Below are positions 49,360 to 58,028 of a DNA stretch of 64,000 bases, one piece after another. Location: assembly GCF_024138125.1 (NCBI RefSeq), contig NZ_CP099993.1:2418001-2482000 (forward strand), in the 5' to 3' direction. The notes beneath the pieces were generated by a model, which was not told where the DNA came from, did not search any database, and saw nothing but the letters and a program-made list of their open reading frames with translations. The translations under genes were made by a program, and so were the position numbers. The stretch comes from Halorussus salilacus. GTDB taxonomy: Archaea; Halobacteriota; Halobacteria; Halobacteriales; Haladaptataceae. The first letter of the stretch is position 1; each line of letters begins with the position of its first letter.

Positions 49360-50292
49360 CTATAGCCCGAAGCTCTCGGCCAGCAGGTCCTCGTCTCGCG
49401 CGCCGACGACGTGCGTGTCGCCGCCGATCACGTTGATCGTCACCTGCGCGGGCGCGAACACGCTCTCGTCTACCTCGTAGAAGTCCCAGTCGACCGACTC
49501 GAAGATGTCGGCGAAGCGGGTGCCGTACTCGTCGTTGGCGGTCGAGACGACCTCGTCGAAGCGGTCGAACTCCTCGCGGACCGTGAGGTGGACCCGGCCG
49601 CCGTAGGCCAGCGCGTCGTTGGTCCGGGCGATGGCGGTCTCCTCGTCGCCCGCGACGGGCGCGACCGGCGCGGACCCCGAGACGCTCACCACGTCGAGGG
49701 GGTCGTAGCCGAGCTCCGAGAGCCGGAAGACCGCCATCTCGGCGGCCCGGGCGGCGACGCTGACGCTCCCCGCGAGGCTCGCGGTGGGCGCGGTCGGGAG
49801 GAAGACGCTCGACGGTTCGACGCCGGTCAGGTCGGCGACGTGGTCGGCGACCGACTCGGTGGGGTAGTCGTCGCTCTCGACCGCGAGTACCGCGAAGTCG
49901 AACTCGTCGCGGTAGCCCACGCGGGCGAACTCGTCCTCCTCGGCCACGAGCGCGCGGGCGGGACCGCTACCCAGCCCCTCGAAATCGTCGGTGCCGACCT
50001 CCCAGCCCGCCTTCTGCGAGCAGAGCAGGGCCAGCGCGGGGTGGTCGGTCGAGAGTTCGACCGAGGGCACTGGCGCGCCAGCGACCTCGTCCATCCGGCT
50101 CTGGACCGTGGCGAGTCCCGCGGTCTGGAGTTCCGCCAGCAGGAGTCCGGCTTCCATGCCCCCGTCGAACTCGTGGCCGAAGTCCAGCACGGTCGCGCCG
50201 TTGTCGAGTTCGACCGCGCCGATGTCGAGTTCCTCGGCGAAGTCGAGCGCCTCGTCGGCGAGTTCGAGTGCGTTGCGGTTCAGGCTGTCCAT
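49360..50292 (-). CDS. mch: Methenyltetrahydromethanopterin cyclohydrolase
   Basis: A 310-residue Mch-family enzyme that interconverts methenyl and formyl forms of a tetrahydropterin C1 carrier. The start MDSLNRNALELADEALDFAEEL, the central TGVEPSSVFLPTAPTASLAGSVSVAARAAE and the end APAQVTINVIGGDTHVVGARDEDLLAESFG are typical family segments. In haloarchaea the carrier is probably a folate-type compound. It is followed 2 nt later by the winged-helix-like gene, forming a two-gene operon. The full length looks normal. Confidence 0.93.
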   Translation of the reverse strand: MDSLNRNALELADEALDFAEELDIGAVELDNGATVLDFGHEFDGGMEAGLLLAELQTAGLATVQSRMDEVAGAPVPSVELSTDHPALALLCSQKAGWEVGTDDFEGLGSGPARALVAEEDEFARVGYRDEFDFAVLAVESDDYPTESVADHVADLTGVEPSSVFLPTAPTASLAGSVSVAARAAEMAVFRLSELGYDPLDVVSVSGSAPVAPVAGDEETAIARTNDALAYGGRVHLTVREEFDRFDEVVSTANDEYGTRFADIFESVDWDFYEVDESVFAPAQVTINVIGGDTHVVGARDEDLLAESFGL

Positions 50293-50327
50293 GCGGGTGG
50301 GTTGGGCGTCACCCGGTAAACAGTTTA

Positions 50328-50642
50328 TCAGTCCCGGTCGCGCTTCGCCTCCCGGCCTAACTCCCGCTCGACGCTCTCGACTTTCTCTCGCGCGCGTTGC
50401 TCGCGCGTGCGCTTGTCGTCTATCTTGAGGAACGTGCTGACGCGGTCGCCGTCGACGGCCTCGTGGGCGGCGTGGGCGGCCGCGAACAGTTCGTCGGCCG
50501 AGTCGGCCTCGATGGTCGTCCCCATCGGCGTGGTCTCGTAGGAGACGTCGAAGTCGTCGAGGGCGGCGACCGCCTTCGCGACCTCGCTCGCCATGCTGTC
50601 CTCGGTCACGGGTGCGACGCTCAGGAACGCGATGACCGTCAT
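50328..50642 (-). CDS. MTH1187/YkoF-type thiamine-binding-family protein
   Basis: A 104-residue protein starting MTVIAFLSVAPVTEDSMASEVAKAVAALDDFDVSYETTPMGTTIEAD, the usual pattern of MTH1187 (DUF77) proteins, which form ferredoxin-like tetramers and bind thiamine or similar ligands. The basic C-terminal helix (KRTREQRAREKVESVE) is longer than usual. ATG 50642 is chosen at the conserved start. It lies 35 nt upstream of mch on the same strand and may share its transcript. Confidence 0.85.
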   Translation of the reverse strand: MTVIAFLSVAPVTEDSMASEVAKAVAALDDFDVSYETTPMGTTIEADSADELFAAAHAAHEAVDGDRVSTFLKIDDKRTREQRAREKVESVERELGREAKRDRD

Positions 50643-50708
50643 GGTCGAGTCGACGACGCCGACCACCTTTGGCGTACCTGTTCTACGTCACGACCGGTTC
50701 CAGCCACC

Positions 50709-52028
50709 TTAGACGAACTTCCCGAGGAGCGAGTCCTCGTCGACCAGTTCGTCGGTCGTCCGCGCGATCTCGCGTATCTGGTCGGTCTGCTCCTGGCTCG
50801 CTTTCGCGGCCACGTCGAGTTCGTCTGCCATCCGGTTCAGGTCGGCGACGAGCTCGTCGGCCAGCGTGGCGATCTCCTCTGCGGAGGCCGCCTGGTCGTC
50901 GGTCGCGTCCGAGACCTCCCGAATGCCCTGTGCGGTCTCCCGGACCGCCTCGACGATGTTTTCGAGGGTATCCATCGTGACCTCGACGGCTTGCTCGCCT
51001 TGGTCGATCCGCGAGGTCGTCTCTTCGAGGCTCTCGACCGTCTCGACCGTCTCCCGTTGAATCTTCTCGATCATCGACTCGATCTCTCCGGCGTAGTTCT
51101 GGGACTCCTCGGCCAGGCGCTTGACCTCCTCGGCGACGACCGCGAACCCGTCGCCAGCCTCTCCGGCGCGGGCCGCCTCTATCGAGGCGTTGAGTGCGAG
51201 CATGTGCGTCTGGTCGGCGATGGCGTCGATCATCTCGGCGATGCCGTCGATCTCCTCGACGCGCTCTTGGAGCTGGTCGACCTCCTCCGTGGCCTCCTTC
51301 GAAGACGCCTTGACCGTCGCCATCACCTCTCGTGCTTCGTGTGCGGCGTCTTGGCCCTCTTCGGCGAGTGACTCCGCTCGCCCACTTCGAGTCGCTACCT
51401 CGTTCGCGGTGGTCGCGACCTCCTCGACGCTGGCGCTCAACGACGAGACCTCCTCGGCGGCGTCGGTGACGCTGTCGGTCTGTTGCTCGACCGTCTCGGT
51501 CACCCGCTGGGTACTCTCGGCGACGCTGTCGGCCGACGCGGCGAGTTCCTCGACTGGGTCCTGGAGCCGGTTCTCCAGGTCGCCTAGGAGCTGTTCGAAC
51601 TCGTCTCCGATCTCTGTGATCTCGGGTGCGAACTCGATAGCGCCGACGAGTTCGCCGTCCGGTCCGTGCAGGGGGACCCCGATATCGTGAGTGTGCCAAA
51701 GAGTACCATCCGGTTTCTCGCCCGTCCGGCCCGAGTCGACGACCGGTTCGTCCTTTCGGACCGCGGGTGCCGCCACCAACTCCTCGCCATCGTCGACACT
51801 GGCGAAGACCTCCGCGTCGGTGCCAATCGCCTCGTCTGCCGGTAGGCCAGTCAACTCGGCAGTGCTCTCGTTCCAGTGGGTGATCACCTCGTCGGCGTCG
51901 ACTGCCAGTACCGGTTCCGGGGTGTTCTCGACGATGCTTTCGAACAGTGATCGCCAGTAGTCTCGCTCGGCTCGGAGGCGTTCGAGTTCGTCGTCGGCAT
52001 CCGTTTGTGGGGACAGCGTCGTAGCCAT
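50709..52028 (-). CDS. Soluble methyl-accepting chemotaxis transducer with PAS domain
   Basis: A 439-residue halobacterial transducer (Htr-like). There is no membrane helix, so it is cytoplasmic. A PAS domain (about residues 25-140; [31 protein letters not shown]) senses an internal signal. A long coiled-coil signalling domain follows, with the conserved tip [19 protein letters not shown] and [16 protein letters not shown] that binds CheA/CheW. Methylation-type Glu/Gln sites are likely in the flanking helices. No other che genes are in the window. Confidence 0.92.
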   Translation of the reverse strand: MATTLSPQTDADDELERLRAERDYWRSLFESIVENTPEPVLAVDADEVITHWNESTAELTGLPADEAIGTDAEVFASVDDGEELVAAPAVRKDEPVVDSGRTGEKPDGTLWHTHDIGVPLHGPDGELVGAIEFAPEITEIGDEFEQLLGDLENRLQDPVEELAASADSVAESTQRVTETVEQQTDSVTDAAEEVSSLSASVEEVATTANEVATRSGRAESLAEEGQDAAHEAREVMATVKASSKEATEEVDQLQERVEEIDGIAEMIDAIADQTHMLALNASIEAARAGEAGDGFAVVAEEVKRLAEESQNYAGEIESMIEKIQRETVETVESLEETTSRIDQGEQAVEVTMDTLENIVEAVRETAQGIREVSDATDDQAASAEEIATLADELVADLNRMADELDVAAKASQEQTDQIREIARTTDELVDEDSLLGKFV

Positions 52029-52172
52029 GTGTGTCGAGATATTCTCACTTTACTGGAATATTACTTAATTAATTCTATTATAGACGGACTGTGATTTTCG
52101 GTGGGTTCGACGCGGCGTCCCTACTGCCGAGCCGTCCCGGACTCCCCGAGAGCGTGGGACAGTCCGGAACGC

Positions 52173-53423
52173 TCACCCGTTCAGGACGCCGTACAACTCG
52201 CCCATCTTGACGTGTTCGTACGTCGGACGACCGCCTTCACCACCGGTCGGTGACTGCTCGGGTGCTTCGATCTCGAATCCGGCTTCCTCTTCGAAGAGCA
52301 TCACGAAGTCGGAGCCACCGAACAGGAAGTTCCCGAGCAGGTCGCCCTTCTCGAAGGTGTGGCCGACCTGAACGTTGTCCTCGAACTCGACCGACGACAC
52401 CTGGGCCATTCCCATGGGGACGAGTCCGACCACGCCGAACTCGCCGGTGTCGACGATCACGTAGCCCCGCGTCTGCGTGAATTGCCAGCCGGTCGAGTCG
52501 TTGGGGTCGTAGCGCTTCTCGTCGTCGTTCCAAGCGACTTCGAGTGCGACGTTCTCCTCAATCTGGTCCTTCTCGACGACCTTCCCGCCGATAGGGAAGT
52601 GATACCGGTGGTAGTCGTTCACGTTGAGGAACGTGTGCGTGAACGTCCCGCCAGCGAAGGCGTCTGCGTACCCGCTGTCCGACCCGAGCAGGTCCTCGAC
52701 GCTGTAGTGGGTCTTGTTCTTGACCCGGACCCCGCCGTCCGTTCTCCCACTACCGCCGCTCCCTTCGACGGCGATCCTCGACCGGTCGTCGATGTGCCAC
52801 ACGCCCTGCGGGACCGAGTCCGCGGGCGAACAGACGACCGAATCGCCCGACTCTATCGGCCTGACCGCAGGCGTCCGGAGGTAGCGGGCGAAAAAGTCGT
52901 TGAACGTGTTCCAGTTCGAGGCGTGTTCGTACCAGCCCTCTTGGAGACCGAACCGCTCGTCGGCGTAGAACTCCCGGTATGTCTTGCGGTTCCACGACTT
53001 CTCGGTGTCGAGGAACTGGCCCCAGGCGTCCGCGAAGTCCCGCATCCAGTCGGCGAACGGCCCGTAGTACTGGAGCGTGTTCTTGTAGAGCCCACGGCCC
53101 TTGAGCGCGGGAAGTTCCTGATCGACGAGGAAGTAGAAGTAACAGATGCTCTGGAGGATTTCGTCGCGCACGAGGTCGCGGGGATTCTCCAACACGTCTC
53201 GTGGGATCAACTGAGACATTCGGTCGACGAACCGGAAGTAATCGGTCAGGTCGTCTACCGGGTTCGTCGACTGATCCGGGTTCTGCTTGTTCGCCTTCTG
53301 AATCGACTGCTCCAGCAGGTCGCGTAGCTCCGGGTCGGCCTCGGTCAACGCGATGAGCTTTCTCGTCACGTCGTTGTACTCGCCGGTCCAGCGGTCGGGG
53401 TGTGAGATGGCTGGTGCGTCCAT
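52173..53423 (-). CDS. Phosphatidylserine-decarboxylase-like pyruvoyl enzyme (PsiD/PSDC type)
   Basis: A 416-residue protein of the PSD family. Residues about 1-150 resemble the N-terminal PSDC domain of PsiD-like decarboxylases, and the core begins WNTFNDFFARYLRTPAVRPI. The motif FTHTFLNVNDYHRYHFPIGG carries the conserved His. The self-cleavage region reads GDLLGNFLFGGSDFVMLFEE, with the Gly-Ser pair that would yield the pyruvoyl group (LGST in classical PSD). No signal peptide is present. Such relatives decarboxylate either phosphatidylserine or amino acids such as tryptophan; substrate here is unknown. Its base composition is less biased than that of its neighbours. Confidence 0.85.
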   Translation of the reverse strand: MDAPAISHPDRWTGEYNDVTRKLIALTEADPELRDLLEQSIQKANKQNPDQSTNPVDDLTDYFRFVDRMSQLIPRDVLENPRDLVRDEILQSICYFYFLVDQELPALKGRGLYKNTLQYYGPFADWMRDFADAWGQFLDTEKSWNRKTYREFYADERFGLQEGWYEHASNWNTFNDFFARYLRTPAVRPIESGDSVVCSPADSVPQGVWHIDDRSRIAVEGSGGSGRTDGGVRVKNKTHYSVEDLLGSDSGYADAFAGGTFTHTFLNVNDYHRYHFPIGGKVVEKDQIEENVALEVAWNDDEKRYDPNDSTGWQFTQTRGYVIVDTGEFGVVGLVPMGMAQVSSVEFEDNVQVGHTFEKGDLLGNFLFGGSDFVMLFEEEAGFEIEAPEQSPTGGEGGRPTYEHVKMGELYGVLNG

Positions 53424-54106
53424 TGCACCTCACTAAACCAATCATATTACCTTATATATTTCTACGGTAAAATTTTATACCTGAACAGCTGATATCCGGG
53501 TCCGTCCGGAGACTGCGACTGCCCACTGCCGTGGGAGGCGGTGTAGACGCGGTCGGGGCCGGGGGGCATCGGCGCTATCGTCCGGCCAGTGACCAGATGG
53601 GTCCGGGTTCGGTCCTTCTGTGCTCGCACACAGCACGGCAGGACGTGACCGAGCCGCATCGTTCCAGTCGGAACGAGGCGATACGTTCCGTCTACTCGGT
53701 GTCCACTGCTCGATGTGCTCGGGTGTGGGCTTCACGTCCTCGACCCCCTTTCATCGAACTTTTTACTATGTTTCTTCGCGTGCCCGAGCGCGCGAATCAG
53801 AAATAATAGTAAACCTCAGCAAAGTATCATAACAGTAAACCTCAGCAAAGTAGTAGGAAATCCCAGCGAAGGACGTTCGCGCTGACGCGGTGGCGAGCGA
53901 CTTCCAAGTCGCTCGCCAGCTTGCGACGGTGAGAGGTGCGCCGGTTAGGTTTTGAACCGGAGCCAGACGTTCTTGCTCACCTCGCTCCGCTCGGTTCCGC
54001 GAGCGTGCGACTGGCAGGGTTCAAATCACCAGCAACGGAATTCACCGGAAGCAAGCGTTCACGGTGCGGTGAAACGCACCGCTCGGCGTTTTGCGTCCAA
54101 GAGAAG
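53424..54106. other. AT-richer spacer with direct repeats, hairpin and degenerate tRNA fragment
   Basis: No gene is convincing here. The PSD-like gene's TATA (minus strand, 53451-53460) lies at the start. A 19-bp direct repeat AGTAAACCTCAGCAAAGTA occurs at 53808-53826 and 53834-53852, with a weaker third copy near 53853. A perfect 12-bp hairpin with a CC loop sits at 53892-53917. A stretch at 53931-53962 (GAGAGGTGCGCCGGTTAGG, then TTTTGAACCGG) resembles the 3' end of the adjacent tRNA-Gly in the same orientation. An inverted GGGTTCAAATC T-loop-like sequence lies at about 54018-54028. Confidence 0.6.
53451..53460 (-). promoter_or_regulatory. TATA box of the PSD-like gene
   Basis: The minus strand reads AATATATAAG, centred about 32 nt before ATG 53423, predicting a leader of only a few nucleotides. 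Confidence 0.6.
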
Positions 54107-54177
54107 TGCGCCGGCTGGGATTTGAACCCAGGTTGCGACCATGGCAAGGTCACGTGATACCACTACACTACCGGCGC
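54107..54177 (-). tRNA. tRNA-Gly (GCC anticodon)
   Basis: The minus strand folds as a 71-nt tRNA. The acceptor stem is GCGCCGG/CCGGCGC with discriminator A. The anticodon loop TTGCCAT gives anticodon GCC, and the T-arm is CTGGG-TTCAAAT-CCCAG. CCA is not encoded. A TATA-like TTATTTAG on the minus strand (54211-54218) lies about 35-40 nt upstream. Its 3' side faces the spacer containing a degenerate copy of its own 3' end. Confidence 0.97.
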
Positions 54178-54390
54178 GTTGCGATTGCATTTCAGGATAA
54201 TGCCCGGCCACTAAATAAGGCTTCCGAATCGGAGTGAAATCGAGGGACGGTGGCACGGTTCAAGCGCCGATTTCGCCCGGAAGATACTTTGTGACGCCCT
54301 CTCACCCGGCGACGAGAAGCGGCACCCTTTTACCGTCCAAGCAGGTACGATTCGCTACAGTCTAGTGACGGGCCGCCGAAGCGTATCGGT

Positions 54391-55281
54391 ATGACCGTCA
54401 GCGTACTCGTGCCGTCGTCCCTCGTCCGGGAAGCCGAGGACAAACGCGAGGCAACTCGCAAGCTCGGCTACGTCGCCCGCGCGGCGACCGTGTTCCGGAC
54501 CGACCGCCTCGTGGTCTTTCCCGACCCCGAGGGGGAAGCAAAGTGGGGCGGCGGGTTCGTAAGCACCGTGCTGGAATACGCCGCGACGCCGCCCTACCTC
54601 CGAAAGGAGGTATTCGGCAAGCGGGACGAACTGGAGTACGCGGGCGTCCTGCCGCCGCTCCGCGGCCCGTCGCTGACCGGCTCCGAATCCGAGGGTTCGG
54701 GGTCGTTAAGACAGGGAATCGTGACCGAGGTCGGACCTGAAGGGCGCGTTCGGGTCAATTGCGGACTGCAACACCCGATCTCGCTCGTCGTGCCGCCGAA
54801 AATGGCGGTCGACGAGGGAGAGCGCGTTACCGTCAGGATCTCTTCGCGAAGTCCGGTCCGTGCGAAGCTCGTGGACGAGCCCCTTCCGGGGTTCGAAGTG
54901 ACGCGCACGGACCTCCCGGCGGCCCTCGACCGCGACGACGCGGGCGTCCGAATCGCGACGTCCCGCCACGGGGTCGAGCTGACGACCGGGCGGCTGACCG
55001 AACTGGTCGGCCGCACGGCCGAAGACGGCATGACCGTCGCCTTCGGCTCGCCCGGTCGGGGCCTGCCGGACATCCTCGACCTCTCGCCCGCGTCGGTCGG
55101 CCACGCGTGGCCGACCGACGCGGTGGGAGGCGAGGCGGACGCGGAGTCCAACGTCGAATCCGGCGCACCCGGCCGGTTCGACCTCTGGGTCAACGCGATT
55201 CCGAATCAAGGCAGCGACGTCGTGCGAACCGAAGAAGCGATGTTCGCCGCGCTCGCCTGCCTGAACCTCAAAGAGAAGTGA
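54391..55281 (+). CDS. SPOUT-family putative RNA methyltransferase at head of ribosomal operon
   Basis: A 296-residue protein with an OB-fold-like insertion (about 110-165, RQGIVTEVGPEGRVRVNCGLQHPISLVVPPKM) inside a SPOUT methyltransferase. The C-terminal trefoil-knot segments are TVAFGSPGRGLPDIL and FDLWVNAIPNQGSDVVRTEEAMFAALACLNL, which resemble the SAM pocket. Homologues are annotated as putative RNA (uridine-N3) methyltransferases, and in archaea this gene often heads the L3 operon. It is 4 nt upstream of L3. TATA-like CTTTTA at 54327-54332. Confidence 0.85.
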   Translation: MTVSVLVPSSLVREAEDKREATRKLGYVARAATVFRTDRLVVFPDPEGEAKWGGGFVSTVLEYAATPPYLRKEVFGKRDELEYAGVLPPLRGPSLTGSESEGSGSLRQGIVTEVGPEGRVRVNCGLQHPISLVVPPKMAVDEGERVTVRISSRSPVRAKLVDEPLPGFEVTRTDLPAALDRDDAGVRIATSRHGVELTTGRLTELVGRTAEDGMTVAFGSPGRGLPDILDLSPASVGHAWPTDAVGGEADAESNVESGAPGRFDLWVNAIPNQGSDVVRTEEAMFAALACLNLKEK

Positions 55282-55285
55282 TACG

Positions 55286-56302
55286 ATGCCAGAAACAAGC
55301 AGACCACGAAAAGGTTCGCTAGGGTTCGGCCCCCGCAAGCGCGCGACCAGCGAGGTCCCGCGCTTCAACTCGTGGCCCGACGGAGACGGCAGTCCGGCGC
55401 TCCAGGGCTTCGCGGGTTACAAGGCGGGCATGACCCACGTGGTGATGGTCAACGACGAGTCCGACTCCCCCCGCGAAGGGATGGAGGAGACCGTTCCCGT
55501 CACCATCGTGGAGACGCCGCCGATGCGGGCGGTCGCTCTGCGGGCCTACGAAGACACGCCGTACGGCAAGAAGCCGCTGACGGAAGTGTGGGGCGAGGAG
55601 TTCCACGACGAGCTGAGTCGAACGCTCGACGTGCCCGAGAACCACGACGCCGACGCCGCCGAGGAGGAACTGCGCGACGCCGTCGAGAGCGGCGACGTCG
55701 CCGACCTCCGCGTCGTCACCCACACGGTCCCGAGCGATATCGCCAGCGTCCCCAAGAAGAAGCCCGACGTGATGGAGACTCGCGTGGGCGGGGGCGCGCT
55801 CGACGAGCGCGTCGAGTTCGCACTGGACCTGCTCGCCGACGGCGGGGAACACGCCATGAACGACGTGTTCCGCGCGGGCGAGTACACCGACGTGAGCGGC
55901 GTGACCAAGGGCAAGGGGACGCAGGGTCCCGTCAAGCGCTGGGGCGTCCAGAAGCGCAAGGGCAAGCACGCCCGGCAGGGATGGCGACGCCGGATCGGCA
56001 ACCTCGGTCCGTGGAACCCCTCCCGCGTGCGCTCGACGGTCCCCCAGCAGGGCCAGACCGGCTACCACCAGCGCACCGAACTCAACAAGCGCCTCATCGA
56101 CATCGGTGAGGGCGACGACGTGAACGTCGACGGCGGCTTCGTCAACTACGGCGAGGTCGACGGCTCGTACGCGCTGGTCAAGGGGTCGCTCCCCGGCCCG
56201 GACAAGCGCCTCCTGCGCTTCCGTCCGGCCGTCCGACCGAACGACCAACCGCGCCTCGACCCCGAGGTGCGGTACGTGAGCACCGAATCTAACCAGGGAT
56301 AA
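55286..56302 (+). CDS. rpl3: Large ribosomal subunit protein L3 (uL3)
   Basis: A 338-residue protein of the haloarchaeal L3 size. Starts MPETSRPRKGSLGFGPRKRA. It has the archaeal/eukaryotic pattern LQGFAGYKAGMTHVVMV and the extended loop that reaches the peptidyl-transferase centre (WGVQKRKGKHARQGWRRRIGNLGPWNPSRV). It is the first ribosomal protein gene in the operon and ends 3 nt before L4. Very acidic insertions around residue 110-150 are typical of halophiles. Confidence 0.98.
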   Translation: MPETSRPRKGSLGFGPRKRATSEVPRFNSWPDGDGSPALQGFAGYKAGMTHVVMVNDESDSPREGMEETVPVTIVETPPMRAVALRAYEDTPYGKKPLTEVWGEEFHDELSRTLDVPENHDADAAEEELRDAVESGDVADLRVVTHTVPSDIASVPKKKPDVMETRVGGGALDERVEFALDLLADGGEHAMNDVFRAGEYTDVSGVTKGKGTQGPVKRWGVQKRKGKHARQGWRRRIGNLGPWNPSRVRSTVPQQGQTGYHQRTELNKRLIDIGEGDDVNVDGGFVNYGEVDGSYALVKGSLPGPDKRLLRFRPAVRPNDQPRLDPEVRYVSTESNQG

Positions 56303-56305
56303 CTC

Positions 56306-57052
56306 ATGCAGGCAACTATCCGAAACCTCGACGGCGAGGAAGACGGCAGCGTGGACCTGCCGGACGTGTTCGAGACGACCGTCCGGCCGGACCTCATCAA
56401 GCGGGCCGTGCTCGCCGCGCAGGCAAACCGCAAGCAGGACTACGGCGCCGACGACTACGCCGGGATGCGGACCTCGGCGGAGTCGCCCGGTAGCGGTCGC
56501 GGCATGGCCCACGTCCCCCGGACGAACGGTCAGGGCGCGCGCGTGCCCCAGACCGTCGGGGGCCGCCGGGCCCACCCGCCGAAAGAAGAGAAGGACCGCT
56601 CGCTCGACATCAACACGAAGGAGCGCAAGAAGGCCGTCCGTAGCGCCGTCGCGGCGACCGCGGACGCCGACCTCGTGGCCGAGCGCGGCCACCGCTTCGA
56701 CGAGGACCTCGACCTGCCGCTCGTGGTGAGCGACGAGTTCGAGGACCTCGTGAAGACCAAGGAGGTCGTCTCCTTCCTCGAATCGGTCGGCGCAGACGCC
56801 GACATCGAGCGCGCCGAGGAGAACAAGACGATCCGGGCCGGTCAGGGGACCACCCGCGGTCGCAAGTACAAGACGCCCAAGTCGGTCCTCTTCGTGACGA
56901 GCGAGGAACCGTCGAAGGCCGCCCGCAACCTCGCGGGCGCAGACGTGGCGACCGCCGGGGAAGTCAACGCCGAGGACCTCGCGCCCGGCGCGCACCCCGG
57001 CCGACTCACCGTCTGGACCGAGAGCGCACTCGCGGAGGTGGCCGACCGATGA
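56306..57052 (+). CDS. rpl4: Large ribosomal subunit protein L4 (uL4)
   Basis: A 248-residue archaeal L4. MQATIRNLDGEEDGSVDLPDVFE and the exit-tunnel loop GRGMAHVPRTNGQGARVPQTVGGRRAHPP identify it. It contributes to the narrow part of the peptide exit tunnel. Its stop overlaps the L23 start as ATGA (57049-57052), indicating translational coupling. Confidence 0.98.
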   Translation: MQATIRNLDGEEDGSVDLPDVFETTVRPDLIKRAVLAAQANRKQDYGADDYAGMRTSAESPGSGRGMAHVPRTNGQGARVPQTVGGRRAHPPKEEKDRSLDINTKERKKAVRSAVAATADADLVAERGHRFDEDLDLPLVVSDEFEDLVKTKEVVSFLESVGADADIERAEENKTIRAGQGTTRGRKYKTPKSVLFVTSEEPSKAARNLAGADVATAGEVNAEDLAPGAHPGRLTVWTESALAEVADR

Positions 57053-57303
57053 GCGGAGTCATCGAGTACCTGTGGGTCACCGAGAAGGCGATGAACGAGA
57101 TGGACTTCAAGAACAAGCTCCAGTTCATCGTCGACATCGACGCCGACAAGCCCGAGATTCGCGACGAGGTCGAGACCCAGTACGAGGTCACGGTCGAGAA
57201 GATCAACACGCAGGTCACCATGAACGGCGACAAGAAGGCCACGGTGACCCTCTCGGAGGACGACGACGCCCAGGAAGTCGCCTCCAGAATCGGGGTGTTC
57301 TGA
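57049..57303 (+). CDS. rpl23: Large ribosomal subunit protein L23 (uL23)
   Basis: An 84-residue L23, starting MSGVIEYLWVTEKAMNEMDFKNKLQFIVDIDADK. It sits at the tunnel exit and is a docking site for SRP and chaperones. Length and the C-terminal EVASRIGVF match archaeal L23. It overlaps L4 by 4 nt and ends 3 nt before L2. Confidence 0.98.
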   Translation: MSGVIEYLWVTEKAMNEMDFKNKLQFIVDIDADKPEIRDEVETQYEVTVEKINTQVTMNGDKKATVTLSEDDDAQEVASRIGVF

Positions 57304-57306
57304 CAC

Positions 57307-58026
57307 ATGGGACGACGAATCCAAGGACAGCGACGCGGTCGGGGCGGACCGACGTTCCGCGCCCCGTCGCACCGATACAAGGCGGATCTCACGCACAAGA
57401 AACCCGAGGAGACCGACGTGGTCGCCGGGACGGTCGTGGACATCGAACACGACCCCGCCCGGAGCGCGCCGGTCGCCGCCGTCGAGTTCGACGACGGCGA
57501 CCAGCGGCTCATCCTCGTGCCCGAGGGCGTCGGCGTCGGCGAGCAGTTGCAGGTCGGCGTCAGCGCCGAGATCAAGGAGGGCAACACCCTGCCGCTCGGC
57601 GAGATTCCGGAAGGAGTTCCGGTGTGCAACGTCGAGCGCCAGCCCGGCGACGGCGGCAAGTTCGCACGGGCCTCCGGCGTGAGCGCGAACCTCATCACCC
57701 ACGACCGCGACGCCGCGGTCGTCGAACTCCCGAGCGGCGAGGTCAAGCGCCTCTCGCCCGACTGCCGAGCCACCATCGGCGTGGTCGCCGGTGGCGGCCG
57801 GACCGAGAAGCCGATGGTCAAGGCCGGGAACAAGTACCACAAGATGAAGGCGCGCGGCACCAAGTGGCCGAACGTGCGCGGCGTCGCGATGAACGCCGTC
57901 GACCACCCGTTCGGCGGCGGTGGCCGCCAGCACCCCGGTCGTCCGAAGTCCGTCTCGCGGGACGCCCCGCCGGGACGGAAGGTCGGGGACATCTCGTCCC
58001 GGCGCACGGGACGGGGAGGTAACTGA
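57307..58026 (+). CDS. rpl2: Large ribosomal subunit protein L2 (uL2)
   Basis: A 239-residue L2. [28 protein letters not shown] at the N-terminus and [31 protein letters not shown] near the C-terminus include the conserved HPFGGG loop with the His implicated in peptidyl transfer architecture. It binds 23S rRNA and is a primary assembly protein. Ends 2 nt before S19. Confidence 0.98.
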   Translation: MGRRIQGQRRGRGGPTFRAPSHRYKADLTHKKPEETDVVAGTVVDIEHDPARSAPVAAVEFDDGDQRLILVPEGVGVGEQLQVGVSAEIKEGNTLPLGEIPEGVPVCNVERQPGDGGKFARASGVSANLITHDRDAAVVELPSGEVKRLSPDCRATIGVVAGGGRTEKPMVKAGNKYHKMKARGTKWPNVRGVAMNAVDHPFGGGGRQHPGRPKSVSRDAPPGRKVGDISSRRTGRGGN

Positions 58027-58028
58027 AC

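Noticed and set aside
53531-53832. Small open frames in the spacer after the PSD-like gene
   Set aside because: They have no recognisable domain, differ from haloarchaeal composition (Ser/Arg/Cys-rich) and cross the direct repeats.
53931-53962. A second intact tRNA-Gly gene
   Set aside because: Only the acceptor/T-arm end is recognisable; the anticodon region and 5' half are missing, so it is treated as a fragment.
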